Notes under the pieces: model-generated
Database searches by the model: none
What the model was told of the DNA's origin: nothing
The model's input: only the letters and a program-made list of their open reading frames with translations
Part shown: positions 33,947-41,115 of the stretch, one piece after another
Position numbering within the stretch: position 1 is the stretch's first letter
How the letters are laid out: each line of letters opens with the position of its first letter
DNA from: Pinguiococcus pyrenoidosus
Lineage: Eukaryota; Sar; Pinguiophyceae; Pinguiochrysidales; Pinguiochrysidaceae
Length of the DNA stretch: 41,115 nucleotides
Direction: 5' to 3'
NCBI GenBank assembly: GCA_019677205.1
Contig: JAAMXY010000418.1
Span: 1-41,115, forward strand
Made by a program: the position numbers and the translations under genes

Positions 33947-36922
33947 ATGGAGGTTCTTGGACGTACCATTGTGCCTCAAGGAAGTCGGTTTCAGATATGC
34001 GGGTCCTCAAGTGAAGGCACAGTTCTCGTGGTTGCCTTCCAATCTACTGTACAGCTGCTGTTAGTTCCAAAGCGCAGTAGCGATGCAGATCATGTGGCCA
34101 CCATAGTCTTCCCTGATGCCATCCGGTCCGTCTGCAGCCATTTTGATCCCGCTTCGAATCATGCTACTGTGGTGGTGGCCACAAAGCATGGATATCTGCG
34201 AGGCGTGTCGCTACCGTGTAAAGAAATCTACCAACCGCTCCGCGTCGACACAGCGATAGGCCGATGCTGCGGAGTCGAGGACGTCAAAGTAGTGGACTTG
34301 GGCGATTTGGGCCTCGGTATCGCTGCGTCGGGACTTTTGCAGCCGTGCGTTCTCTTCGTCGTCCCCCGAAGTCCCAAGCGGCAGGACGAAGCGCTCCCCC
34401 TGGACTCTGTGAGCCCGCTGGAAGTGCCTCATTTGCGCGGTGCAGACGTCACGTGCTTCGATATTGTAACTGTAGATGTGGCCGAAGGTTCGACGATGGA
34501 ACAGGCAGAGATTGGAGCTGTTCAGGATGAGAATGCGGTCGTCGAGAACATGCGCGAGGGCCCCTCAGCGTCGTGGGAAGTGCTCAAAGCGGCCAAGTCA
34601 GTGTTGGGGGACGAGGCAATTGGAGGTGGAGCCGCCGTCAAGAGCTTGCGTTGCCTCGTCGGATGTTCGGACGGCTCTCTGCTCCTCGGCAACTTGACGT
34701 TGGCGGCCCGCAGCAGGAAAGTCGGCCGCGATCGTTTCGTGCTGAGCAGTGATGGATTTCGCACACTTCGCCGTCCAGCGGGTTGCCGTCTCCAGCAAGT
34801 GCTTCTCGCTCCCGGCGAGGGAAGTGGTTTCGTTTTGGTGGATGTGGCAGGGCATGCGTCCCGGTATGTGCCGCAAGAGGAAAGCAGCACACCCTCTTGG
34901 GTGGTCGAGACGCTCGCAGCAAGCTCGGAAGCTCCTGATCGGAAAGCACTGCAAGTCACGAAGCTAGGAGCTGGGCTGCTTTTGCTTTGGGATGATGGTG
35001 AGGTGGCATGGATGTCCTCTCGTGAAAGGGAGAGGACGGAAGCCGGCGCCGCCACGGCGCCAACCCGAGAGAATCTAAAAACCGTCATCCAGCATTCGGC
35101 GTTCCGCTCGATGGTGGCCGTTTGCCCCGGCACTTCCGAGCTTTGCAAGATCCTCGTCTTTGGACTGTGTCACGAATCGACGCTGGTCTGGGGTCAAGTG
35201 TCCACCGAAGCATTGCGAAGTGGTGGGGAAGTCAAGAGCAGAACGCTGAACCCTCAGGAGGCGGCCAAGCTGGTTTTGGACGAAATCACTGAGCTTGGAC
35301 AGACTCGGGCGCGATTGCAGGAAACGCTTCAGAAGCTCGACGCAGCGCTGGTGCAGACGTCGCTCGCGCATCGTCTTCTGCGCTGCTGTGTGACCGAACT
35401 GAACACATCAGGCCAGCAAGGTATTCTCGGCACGAGCTGGCTTAGCCCGTCGGTCCGAGTTGCGAACGAAGCTTGCGAGGAGCAGAACCTGCTTTGGTTT
35501 GCTGCCCGGATTAGCCCTCGACTGGCAGAGTGTGTCCCCGGCGGCTCTGCTGCGACGTCCTGGAGAGGTTGGCATCTTGAGTTCTCGTTGACGGTGTCTC
35601 AACGCAGGAGGGCCCAGGTTAGCGGGCGAAAGCTGCGCCCGACGGAATCTGAACTCGTTTTCAGCAGCAGACCGTTTGGCGAGAACTTCGCTGGCGACAA
35701 TCGCCATTGGATTCGATTTCACGACGCTGCCGCAGAGTTCGTGGTGAACTTCCCACTCCCCCCAAGAGGCCTGGACGAAGTGCATTTTGCAGCGTGCTTG
35801 CGCCCGCCCATGTTCGAGGGTTGCGGGGAGCCTCGGCCAGCCAAGGAAGATCGGTTCTCATGGCCACTGCATTCCAGGGTTATCACGCTTCTCGACCACT
35901 GCGAAGCAGCCGGGTCACAGGGTCCAGATCTGCAAAGGAGCTTTGACGCAGCACGGGACGCACCGAAGGATGCCCCAACTGCAGATGTCATCCTCTGCTT
36001 TCCGCAGCTCGATTCCAGTGTGAACCACTGCCGGCATCTGCGAGAGGCAGCTCGGGCAGCTGGATACGCTGCAGGAGATGGCATAGCACCTGACTCTGTT
36101 CCGCAATCTGAACGGGAGGGAACGATGCATGATCTCTGCTTGCTGCTTGCGGAGCTTTGCGGACTTCCGCCGCATTTCACGGCTGGTAGAAGTGGTAAGC
36201 CGCCGAGGGAGACAGAATGGAAGAATTTGGGAAATCTGATGGCCGACGTACGAAGTGCTGGTCCGGGCCTCTTCGTGCCAAGCTTGCCTGGGATCGCCGG
36301 GAATGTGCCTGGACATGGCGCCTTCCTGGCATGCGTTGTCGATGTTCACGGCGCCCTGGACGGAGAAAGCCGTGCCAAATCAGCGTCGCGGCTGTCTCCG
36401 ACGGAACCACAAGCAGCTGATGGCATCCGAAAGATGCTGCGGTCGGAAAGGCTCCTCCTGCCGAAACCCCCACGCACACGGAAGCGGCCACGAGACAGCT
36501 GGCTCGAGTCGGACGATGACGATGATGTCGACGTCGGAAGTCCCGCAGTCTCGAACGGTCATGCAAGGCCCAGACCGATTTTGAAAGTTGAAGGCTGCCT
36601 CAAAGTGCGTCTTCGCGCGACGGATGAGGAAACTCTGGTTGCTGCTCGCAACGCCATCGTCCGGAGGCTCTTGGAGGTGTTTGGACACCCGTGCGTCGAG
36701 TCCCGGTTCGATCTGCCTTGGGAGGAGATCGAAGACGCCGGATTGACGAAGATGAATCGCATCAAATTCTGCACGTCTGAGCGGAAGCGGCTTGAAGAGC
36801 TGGTAGCCCAGACTCGCGAAAGGGATGGAGACCTTTCCCGCGAGCTTTGCGAAAGGATTTTGCAGCTGGACGCCGCTCGGACGGGAATCGTCGTCCTGGG
36901 TCGCTGGCAAGAGGAGCAATAA
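33947..36922 (+). CDS. Unrecognised 991-residue protein, possible beta-propeller N-terminus
   Basis: A single uninterrupted frame of 991 codons in an intron-rich region. The first 420 residues alternate short hydrophobic strands (TVLVVAFQSTVQLLLVP, ATVVVATKHGYLRGVSLP, LRCLVGCSDGSLLLGNL, GSGFVLVDVAGHASRYVP, GAGLLLLWDDGEVAWM) as in a beta-propeller. A coiled-coil segment follows near 440-480 (ITELGQTRARLQETLQKLDA). The C-terminal half has a Lys/Arg- and Asp-rich linker and a final alpha/beta-looking region (KVRLRATDEETLVAARNAIV). A propeller, helix and C-terminal domain in this order is seen in FANCB and FAAP100 of the Fanconi core complex, but I found no specific signature, so this is only a suggestion. 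It ends 64 bp from the stop of the MAPR-like gene. Confidence 0.8.
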   Translation: MEVLGRTIVPQGSRFQICGSSSEGTVLVVAFQSTVQLLLVPKRSSDADHVATIVFPDAIRSVCSHFDPASNHATVVVATKHGYLRGVSLPCKEIYQPLRVDTAIGRCCGVEDVKVVDLGDLGLGIAASGLLQPCVLFVVPRSPKRQDEALPLDSVSPLEVPHLRGADVTCFDIVTVDVAEGSTMEQAEIGAVQDENAVVENMREGPSASWEVLKAAKSVLGDEAIGGGAAVKSLRCLVGCSDGSLLLGNLTLAARSRKVGRDRFVLSSDGFRTLRRPAGCRLQQVLLAPGEGSGFVLVDVAGHASRYVPQEESSTPSWVVETLAASSEAPDRKALQVTKLGAGLLLLWDDGEVAWMSSRERERTEAGAATAPTRENLKTVIQHSAFRSMVAVCPGTSELCKILVFGLCHESTLVWGQVSTEALRSGGEVKSRTLNPQEAAKLVLDEITELGQTRARLQETLQKLDAALVQTSLAHRLLRCCVTELNTSGQQGILGTSWLSPSVRVANEACEEQNLLWFAARISPRLAECVPGGSAATSWRGWHLEFSLTVSQRRRAQVSGRKLRPTESELVFSSRPFGENFAGDNRHWIRFHDAAAEFVVNFPLPPRGLDEVHFAACLRPPMFEGCGEPRPAKEDRFSWPLHSRVITLLDHCEAAGSQGPDLQRSFDAARDAPKDAPTADVILCFPQLDSSVNHCRHLREAARAAGYAAGDGIAPDSVPQSEREGTMHDLCLLLAELCGLPPHFTAGRSGKPPRETEWKNLGNLMADVRSAGPGLFVPSLPGIAGNVPGHGAFLACVVDVHGALDGESRAKSASRLSPTEPQAADGIRKMLRSERLLLPKPPRTRKRPRDSWLESDDDDDVDVGSPAVSNGHARPRPILKVEGCLKVRLRATDEETLVAARNAIVRRLLEVFGHPCVESRFDLPWEEIEDAGLTKMNRIKFCTSERKRLEELVAQTRERDGDLSRELCERILQLDAARTGIVVLGRWQEEQ

Positions 36923-36986
36923 GATGGACTTTTCTTGCCGGCCCCCTCACAGGATATGTACACGGACTGCGGACCAGACGCTTGAT

Positions 36987-37874
36987 TCACTCTGTCGACC
37001 AAACTGCTCTGCCAAACAACTGCTTCTGATCATCTTCGGCAAGAAATCCAAGGAGGGGCAAGGCATCTTCTAGCTTCGCCGACTTTTCGGCCAACCTTCT
37101 CTGCTCGTCAAAATCCAATCCCTCCAAGGGCCTGTCCAACGTCTCCTCAGATGCTTGGACCCCTTTCGCGATGCAGTAGCTTATGTCGTGACCAAGGCAG
37201 CCATGCAAGGGCGGTCGCCGAGATCCCTCCGCAGTTGGTCCGTCCACGCTTCCCTCGTGGAAGAGGTGCAGAGCTGGCCGGCCGTCGAGCACCTTCCCGC
37301 CCACGCTGAAAGGAAGGACCTGCTCCAGGTTGTCTTCCAAGGCCGCCTCTCCGCCGAACTCCGTCGGGATGGCCTCCCGAAGACTCCGTAAGGTGTACGT
37401 TTGCATGTCGCTGCTCCCCGGGCATCTGCCTCGGCTGTTCGCTCCGAATCCCAGGGGGCACACCGCCGCAGCTTCCTCTCCCGCTTTCTCCGCCACCCTG
37501 GCATGAGCCGGCATACGGCCGTGGGGCACGCTGGGAGCGGCAGCCAGCAGCCTCTCCACCTCCTCATCGCTGAGGTGTTCCAGGGCCTCTGGGTTCAAGG
37601 TGCCCACGACCGGGTACTTGAGGCTGAGCCGCTCCAGCCAGCGGTCCCGCTTGGCCCGGAGCCTCGCTGGCACGGCCGTGAAGAAGGGGCCCTCCGTGAG
37701 GCCAGATGCGAGGGCGAAGCCCACCTCCCGACCTGCCAAGGAGGAATACGGTCCGGCGGGGCCGTACATGCGGGCGCCCTGGCTCACATCGAAGACCTTG
37801 TCGCCCACGGCGACGAGGATGCGGCCCGCCCCGTCCCTCTGGAGCTCTTCGGGGGAAAAGACCGGCAGAGACAT
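36987..37874 (-). CDS. Tandem MAPR (cytochrome b5-like haem-binding) protein
   Basis: Intronless, 295 residues. The N-terminal domain is a clear member of the membrane-associated progesterone receptor (MAPR) group: FSPEELQRDGAGRILVAVGD, KVFDVSQGARMYGPAGPYSS, LAGREVGFALA. Both Tyr of the YGPxGPY motif are present (37 and 43); in PGRMC1 the second one binds haem. The domain closes with LKYPVVGTL. A second, much more diverged copy seems to follow (about 158-285): VLPFSVGGKVLDGR, then GCLGHDISYCIAKGV, then GLDFDEQRRLAEK and LPLLGFL. It lacks the YGPxGPY motif, so it probably does not bind haem. No transmembrane helix is seen. MAPR proteins bind haem or sterols and assist cytochrome P450 enzymes; the role here is unknown. 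Confidence 0.85.
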   Translation of the reverse strand: MSLPVFSPEELQRDGAGRILVAVGDKVFDVSQGARMYGPAGPYSSLAGREVGFALASGLTEGPFFTAVPARLRAKRDRWLERLSLKYPVVGTLNPEALEHLSDEEVERLLAAAPSVPHGRMPAHARVAEKAGEEAAAVCPLGFGANSRGRCPGSSDMQTYTLRSLREAIPTEFGGEAALEDNLEQVLPFSVGGKVLDGRPALHLFHEGSVDGPTAEGSRRPPLHGCLGHDISYCIAKGVQASEETLDRPLEGLDFDEQRRLAEKSAKLEDALPLLGFLAEDDQKQLFGRAVWSTE

Positions 37875-38152
37875 TGGGGGGGAATACCCTGTGGCGCTCC
37901 GCTCGGGGCGGCGTCGCCTCTGTCCGCCATCGCGTCTGTCCGGGGCGGCGGCTCGGTCAGCTGATCCGCGAGCAAAGGCGAGAGGATCGCGCTGTCAGCT
38001 GATCCGAAACGCCCGCGCTTCAACAACGCCAAGCTTACAGGAGAATAGCGCCGCTGCAACTCGAAACCCAAAACTGAAGGCCAGGCATTTTGGAGGCAGA
38101 TTCAACGTGGACGCCACAGACTGCTCCTTGCATCGCCGCCTCCCACGCCACG
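37875..38152. promoter_or_regulatory. Head-to-head promoter region, MAPR-like / TatA
   Basis: A 278-bp gap between divergent ATGs. It must serve both genes if neither has hidden upstream exons. No core-promoter motif is recognised. Confidence 0.5.
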
Positions 38153-38675
38153 ATGAAGCTCCTTGCTCTGCTCTTCCTGGGCTGTCTCGGCCTCTCGAGT
38201 GCCTTCGTGACACCGCGGAGCGCGCTCAAGGTGTCCATGCCGAAGTTGCCTCTGAAATCGGCCGTGCTTCCCTGCGGGACGACGCAGAGCGCTGTCAGCG
38301 CCCGCCCGCGGTCTGGCGCGGTGCAGATGGGCCTCTTCGGCCTGGGCACGCCCGAGCTGGTGGTCATCGCCGTGATTGCCGCTGCGGTGGTGGGCCCGAA
38401 GAACCTGAAGAAGCTTGCCGGGGACTTCGGCAAAGTGGCGGGGGAGTTGAAAGATGTGCGTTGGGCGGCGGAGACTCGAGACGCGAGGCGCGAGACGCGC
38501 TCCTTCAAGTGAAGTGAAGTGAAGTGACTAATGTTGCTGGTCGTTTGTCCTTCAGGTGCCAGAGGAGTTCCAGCGCGGCGTGGACGAGGGAAAGAAGGCG
38601 GCGATGGATAAGGCGATTGCGGCTGCGCCAGACGGTCCCCCGAAGGAGGAGAAGGAGGCAAAGGCCGAGTCGTAG
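38153..38675 (+). CDS. tatA: Plastid TatA/Tha4-like twin-arginine translocase subunit
   Basis: Exons 38153-38455 and 38556-38675 (100-nt intron) give 140 residues. TatA forms the pore of the Tat system, which moves folded proteins across the thylakoid membrane. The mature part reads GLFGLGTPELVVIAVIAAAV, VGPKNLKKLAGDFGKVAGEL, with the Pro-Glu before the membrane helix, the GP hinge and the amphipathic helix of TatA. The N-terminus has two parts: a signal peptide (MKLLALLFLGCLGLSSA), then FVTPRSALK and a Ser/Lys/Arg-rich transit segment. A Phe directly at the signal-peptide cleavage point is the hallmark of targeting to complex red plastids. This is the best evidence in the window for the type of organism. 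TatB/Hcf106 is less likely because of the short C-terminal tail. Confidence 0.93.
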
Positions 38676-38867
38676 AGCAGCCGCATTGCTTTGAGCTCAC
38701 TTTGCGTCGGGGCTGTCAGGCTTGGATTAAGATTTAAAGTGTGCGCTTAGTGCAATGGACGAATCGACGCAAGATACTAGTTCGCTTCTTCTCCGTCCGG
38801 TGAGATCTCAAGGTCGCCCAGCGCGTCCGCCTTCTCCTTCTCTTGGGTCCAGTGGACTTGATCTGGG

Positions 38868-40181
38868 CTATCCGTAAATTACAGCCAGTAGCAAGGCAAG
38901 AATCACAAACGAGAGGGCGATGACCGTGAAGATCTGGCAGTGATCTTTGGTCTTCAAGAGCTTGGCGATCTTGCCCAGCATGAATCCCTGAAGACGTCGT
39001 CGAGGCATCGAGCGCGTAAGCCGCTGGCGAGCACAGCATGCGGCGGCAAGGTTGGAAACTCACGCACCATCTCTTCCTCCGCACGGTCTAAGTCGCGCTC
39101 GAAGTCGTCGAGCATGCGGTTCTGGGCCATGAGCTCCTCGTTAATGTTTCCTGCCATGTGTCCGACGCGATCTACCCCTTGCCCGAGCTCCACAAGCGTC
39201 TCGTCTGGATGGAGGCGACACATGACAGACGGCAGACGGGCAAAACATCGGTGAGCGGGTCGTACACATTCGGGGCAGGTCATTTGCCAAATGAATCCCC
39301 CCACCTTGCTCGCGCATGCGCAGCTTCGTCAGGGCCTGCTGCTGGTTGATGTAGTTCGAGTTTCCCATTTCGACCTCGGTCTTCGCTCCGTACGTGTCTG
39401 GTAGGACGCCATCGAGCGAATCAGCATCTCAAAGGCCACGAGCTTTTCACAGCTCCCTGCTATCCCCCCTCTCTCTCTCTCTCTCTTTTCCCGCGCTTCT
39501 CACCTTGCGAACGAAGCTCTTCAACCGCTCGCGCCTCGTCGGCAGCCACGCGAACTTTGTATTTTTCGCCGTCGACATCCTGCAATGGAGAGACGCTTCG
39601 TTGACGACGACGCTTCCGCTCCGTCATACACCCAATGCCGTGTCAGCGGGAACATACCTCTTGGATGGCCGTGAGCATCGCGCGGTTCTGCTGGATGAAC
39701 TCCCTCCGCTGCGCCAATTCCCTGTCGTCAATGTGATCGAAGCCGCCGCGGTTGTTCGTCACCATTTGAATCGACAGCTCCAGATCCTTCAGCTGCTGCT
39801 GGCACTTCCTCGCGTCTCGCATGATGACCCTTCACAAGGGAAAAACATCAGCGCCATCGGCAAAAAACTACGAAGGAGGGGCGACGAGGACGGAACAGCA
39901 AAGAGACGATCGGTGTGCTCACCTCCGCAGTCCTTTCAGCTGTCGATCGGTGGCCAGATTCCCGGTCTCCAGCTGCTGCATGAAGTCCTGGTGCTTTAAC
40001 CGCACCAAATCGATGTTGGTGCTGGAAGCACACCAAGACTTGTTCAGCTGCGTCTCGGAGAGACTCCCCGTTGTCTTCTTTGGCATCTGTCGTAGAGTCC
40101 ACTTGGTGGCGCTCCTCACCTCGCGTCGTTCCGCACGACGTAGTACGGATCTTCGCGTGGCTCCATAGAAACGTACGACAT
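38868..40181 (-). CDS. Qc-SNARE of the syntaxin-6 / SYP61 type
   Basis: Exons, in reading order, are 40120-40181, 39923-40021, 39658-39829, 39502-39579, 39305-39380, 39068-39204 and 38868-38987, giving 247 residues (human syntaxin-6: 255). The protein serves membrane fusion at the trans-Golgi and endosomes. The start EDPYYVVRND matches the EDPFFVV of syntaxin-6. The N-terminal helical bundle follows (CQQQLKDLELSIQMVTNNRG, ELAQRREFIQQNRAML). The SNARE motif runs from LVELGQGVDRVGHMAGNINE through MAQNRMLDDFERDLDRAEEE, with Gln at the central layer (AQNRML). A single C-terminal membrane anchor (IFTVIALSFVILALLLAVIY) ends the protein. Six introns are 78-121 nt; the fourth contains a long CT/AG tract. 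Its acceptor could also lie 6 nt further on. Confidence 0.92.
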
Positions 40182-40608
40182 CTTGGACACGGCAGGCGGC
40201 TGATCCCCAGCAGATGAACTGTTCTTTTCGGACGAAGAAGGAAGCTCTTCGAAGCGGCGAGACCGAGCCGCAGAGGCGAGCGATTCGCAACCCTCCAACT
40301 GCGCGTCCTACGTGCGCGCTGGACGGAATGGATGGTCGCCCGACGTGAGTGAAGCGGTCGCGGGCAGCCCGAGACGCCGCAAGTCTTTGGAAACAGTCCG
40401 AAATGCGCCTGTACAATGGCTGAACTCGGGACCAGCATCTGAGGATGCGGTTGGAGGAGTTACCGCCAATGAAAAATGTCTTCGATCATCATCCGTTTCT
40501 ACTCTCAAGATAATACTTTTATGATAATTGGAGAAGACATGATAATTCATTACTGGTCTCACCCGCTTCTCGAAGAGATCCAAAGTATGGTCGAGGATGC
40601 AGTGATGA
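40182..40608. other. Region upstream of the SNARE gene, AT-rich in part
   Basis: Contains the SNARE promoter. The stretch from about 40470 to 40555 is AT-rich. A 61-residue + strand frame (MSSIIIRFYSQDNTFMIIG…, from 40476) looks protein-like but is not recognised. An ATG at 40329 followed by a good splice donor (GTGAGTG) could start a + strand gene. Neither is firm. Confidence 0.3.
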
Positions 40609-41078
40609 TCAGCCTTTGCGCCGCTTGCTCTCTTCGCACGACACGCACTTTCCTTTGCTAAGCTTGTGCACATGCTGCACGAGCAGAGCAAGAGGAGGGA
40701 AGAGGAGAGAAAGCGAAGCAAAGGCAAGAAAGGTCGTGGTGACGCCAGCAAAAGGCAGAAGCAAGCAGGCACCACCGCCAAGCCAAAGCTGCCGGCTGCC
40801 TGACTGGCTAGAGCAGCCACCACAGGCAGCAAGATAAGCAAAAGGAGTGCGCAAGACAGATGTCCTGATTGCCTCCCTTACTCGCTGTCCAACATGGAAG
40901 ATCCAAGTCGCAAAGCACTGCGCTGCCGGAGCAGACGCTCCTCTTCGCCGTCGGCGCGCGGTGCCTTCACGACGTCGCGTCGCTCCAAAGAAGCGCGAAA
41001 GTCCGAAATCAAATCTAAAAAGATCCTTATCCGCAAATGCTTCAGAGGATATGGCGATTCTCCTCCGTACCATTGGTG
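40609..41078 (-). CDS. Possible 3' end of a membrane-protein gene, truncated by the window
   Basis: Two exons, 40882-41078 and 40609-40807, joined by a 74-nt intron of normal size with a GTAAGG donor, would encode about 131 residues. The first part reads YPLKHLRIRIFLDLISDFRA and ERLLRQRSALRLGSSMLDS. The second is strongly hydrophobic (LLLPFAGVTTTFLAFASLSL) and ends KGKCVSCEESKRRKG. Nothing is recognised. Against it: on the + strand the same DNA carries a Lys-rich frame (LVHMLHEQSKRREEERKRS) ending at 40801 that also looks plausible, and the two cannot both be trusted. The 5' part would lie beyond the window. Confidence 0.33.
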
Positions 41079-41115
41079 CTTTGGAGGAAATCAAGTTGAA
41101 ATCCCGTATCGCCGT

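Noticed and set aside
40560-40650. DHHC-like motif on the minus strand (ADHHCILDH)
   Set aside because: No Cys-rich frame surrounds it, the catalytic context is missing, and the reading frame differs from the nearby hydrophobic exon.

Overview
This is nuclear DNA of a photosynthetic eukaryote, most likely a stramenopile-type alga with a secondary red plastid. Every recognisable gene is eukaryotic: coatomer delta, U2A', a DNA polymerase delta accessory subunit, a Qc-SNARE, a Myb factor, a multi-bromodomain protein and a SPAG1-type dynein-assembly factor. About 50 short GT-AG introns, mostly 58-121 nt, can be placed by joining conserved protein sequence across them. The plastid evidence is a TatA/Tha4-like protein that starts with a signal peptide followed directly by a Phe at the expected cleavage point, as in algae with complex red plastids. 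The SPAG1-like gene implies flagella. The species is not determined.

Layout, left to right: the 3' end of an unknown gene (+), a transcription-type cyclin (+), U2A' (-), coatomer delta (+), POLD3-like (-), a DUF819 membrane protein (+), an EF-hand/E2-like fusion (-), organellar ribosomal protein bL9 (+), a six-bromodomain protein (-), an 'IAAL'-repeat protein interrupted by an assembly gap (+), an RPEL-like repeat protein (-), ferroportin (+), a weak candidate (-), an R2R3-Myb (+), a SPAG1-like protein (-), an unrecognised intronless 991-residue protein (+), a tandem MAPR/cytochrome-b5-like protein (-), plastid TatA (+), a syntaxin-6-like SNARE (-), and a truncated possible membrane-protein gene (-).

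The genes do not form one pathway. Their arrangement is the striking point: from the cyclin to the SNARE, 15 of 16 neighbouring pairs of well-supported genes alternate strand. Each gene is therefore head-to-head with one neighbour and tail-to-tail with the other. Tail-to-tail gaps are mostly 64-285 bp and head-to-head gaps 172-932 bp, so most promoters are probably shared and bidirectional. Several head-to-head gaps contain AT-rich islands in otherwise GC-rich DNA.

The most interesting coding findings are a gene joining four canonical EF-hands to a ubiquitin-conjugating-enzyme fold that lacks its catalytic cysteine and ends in an acidic tail with about 36 Asp; a six-bromodomain protein; a ferroportin with a His-rich tail; two divergent MAPR domains in one protein; and a 26-nt reading-frame discontinuity in the POLD3-like gene.
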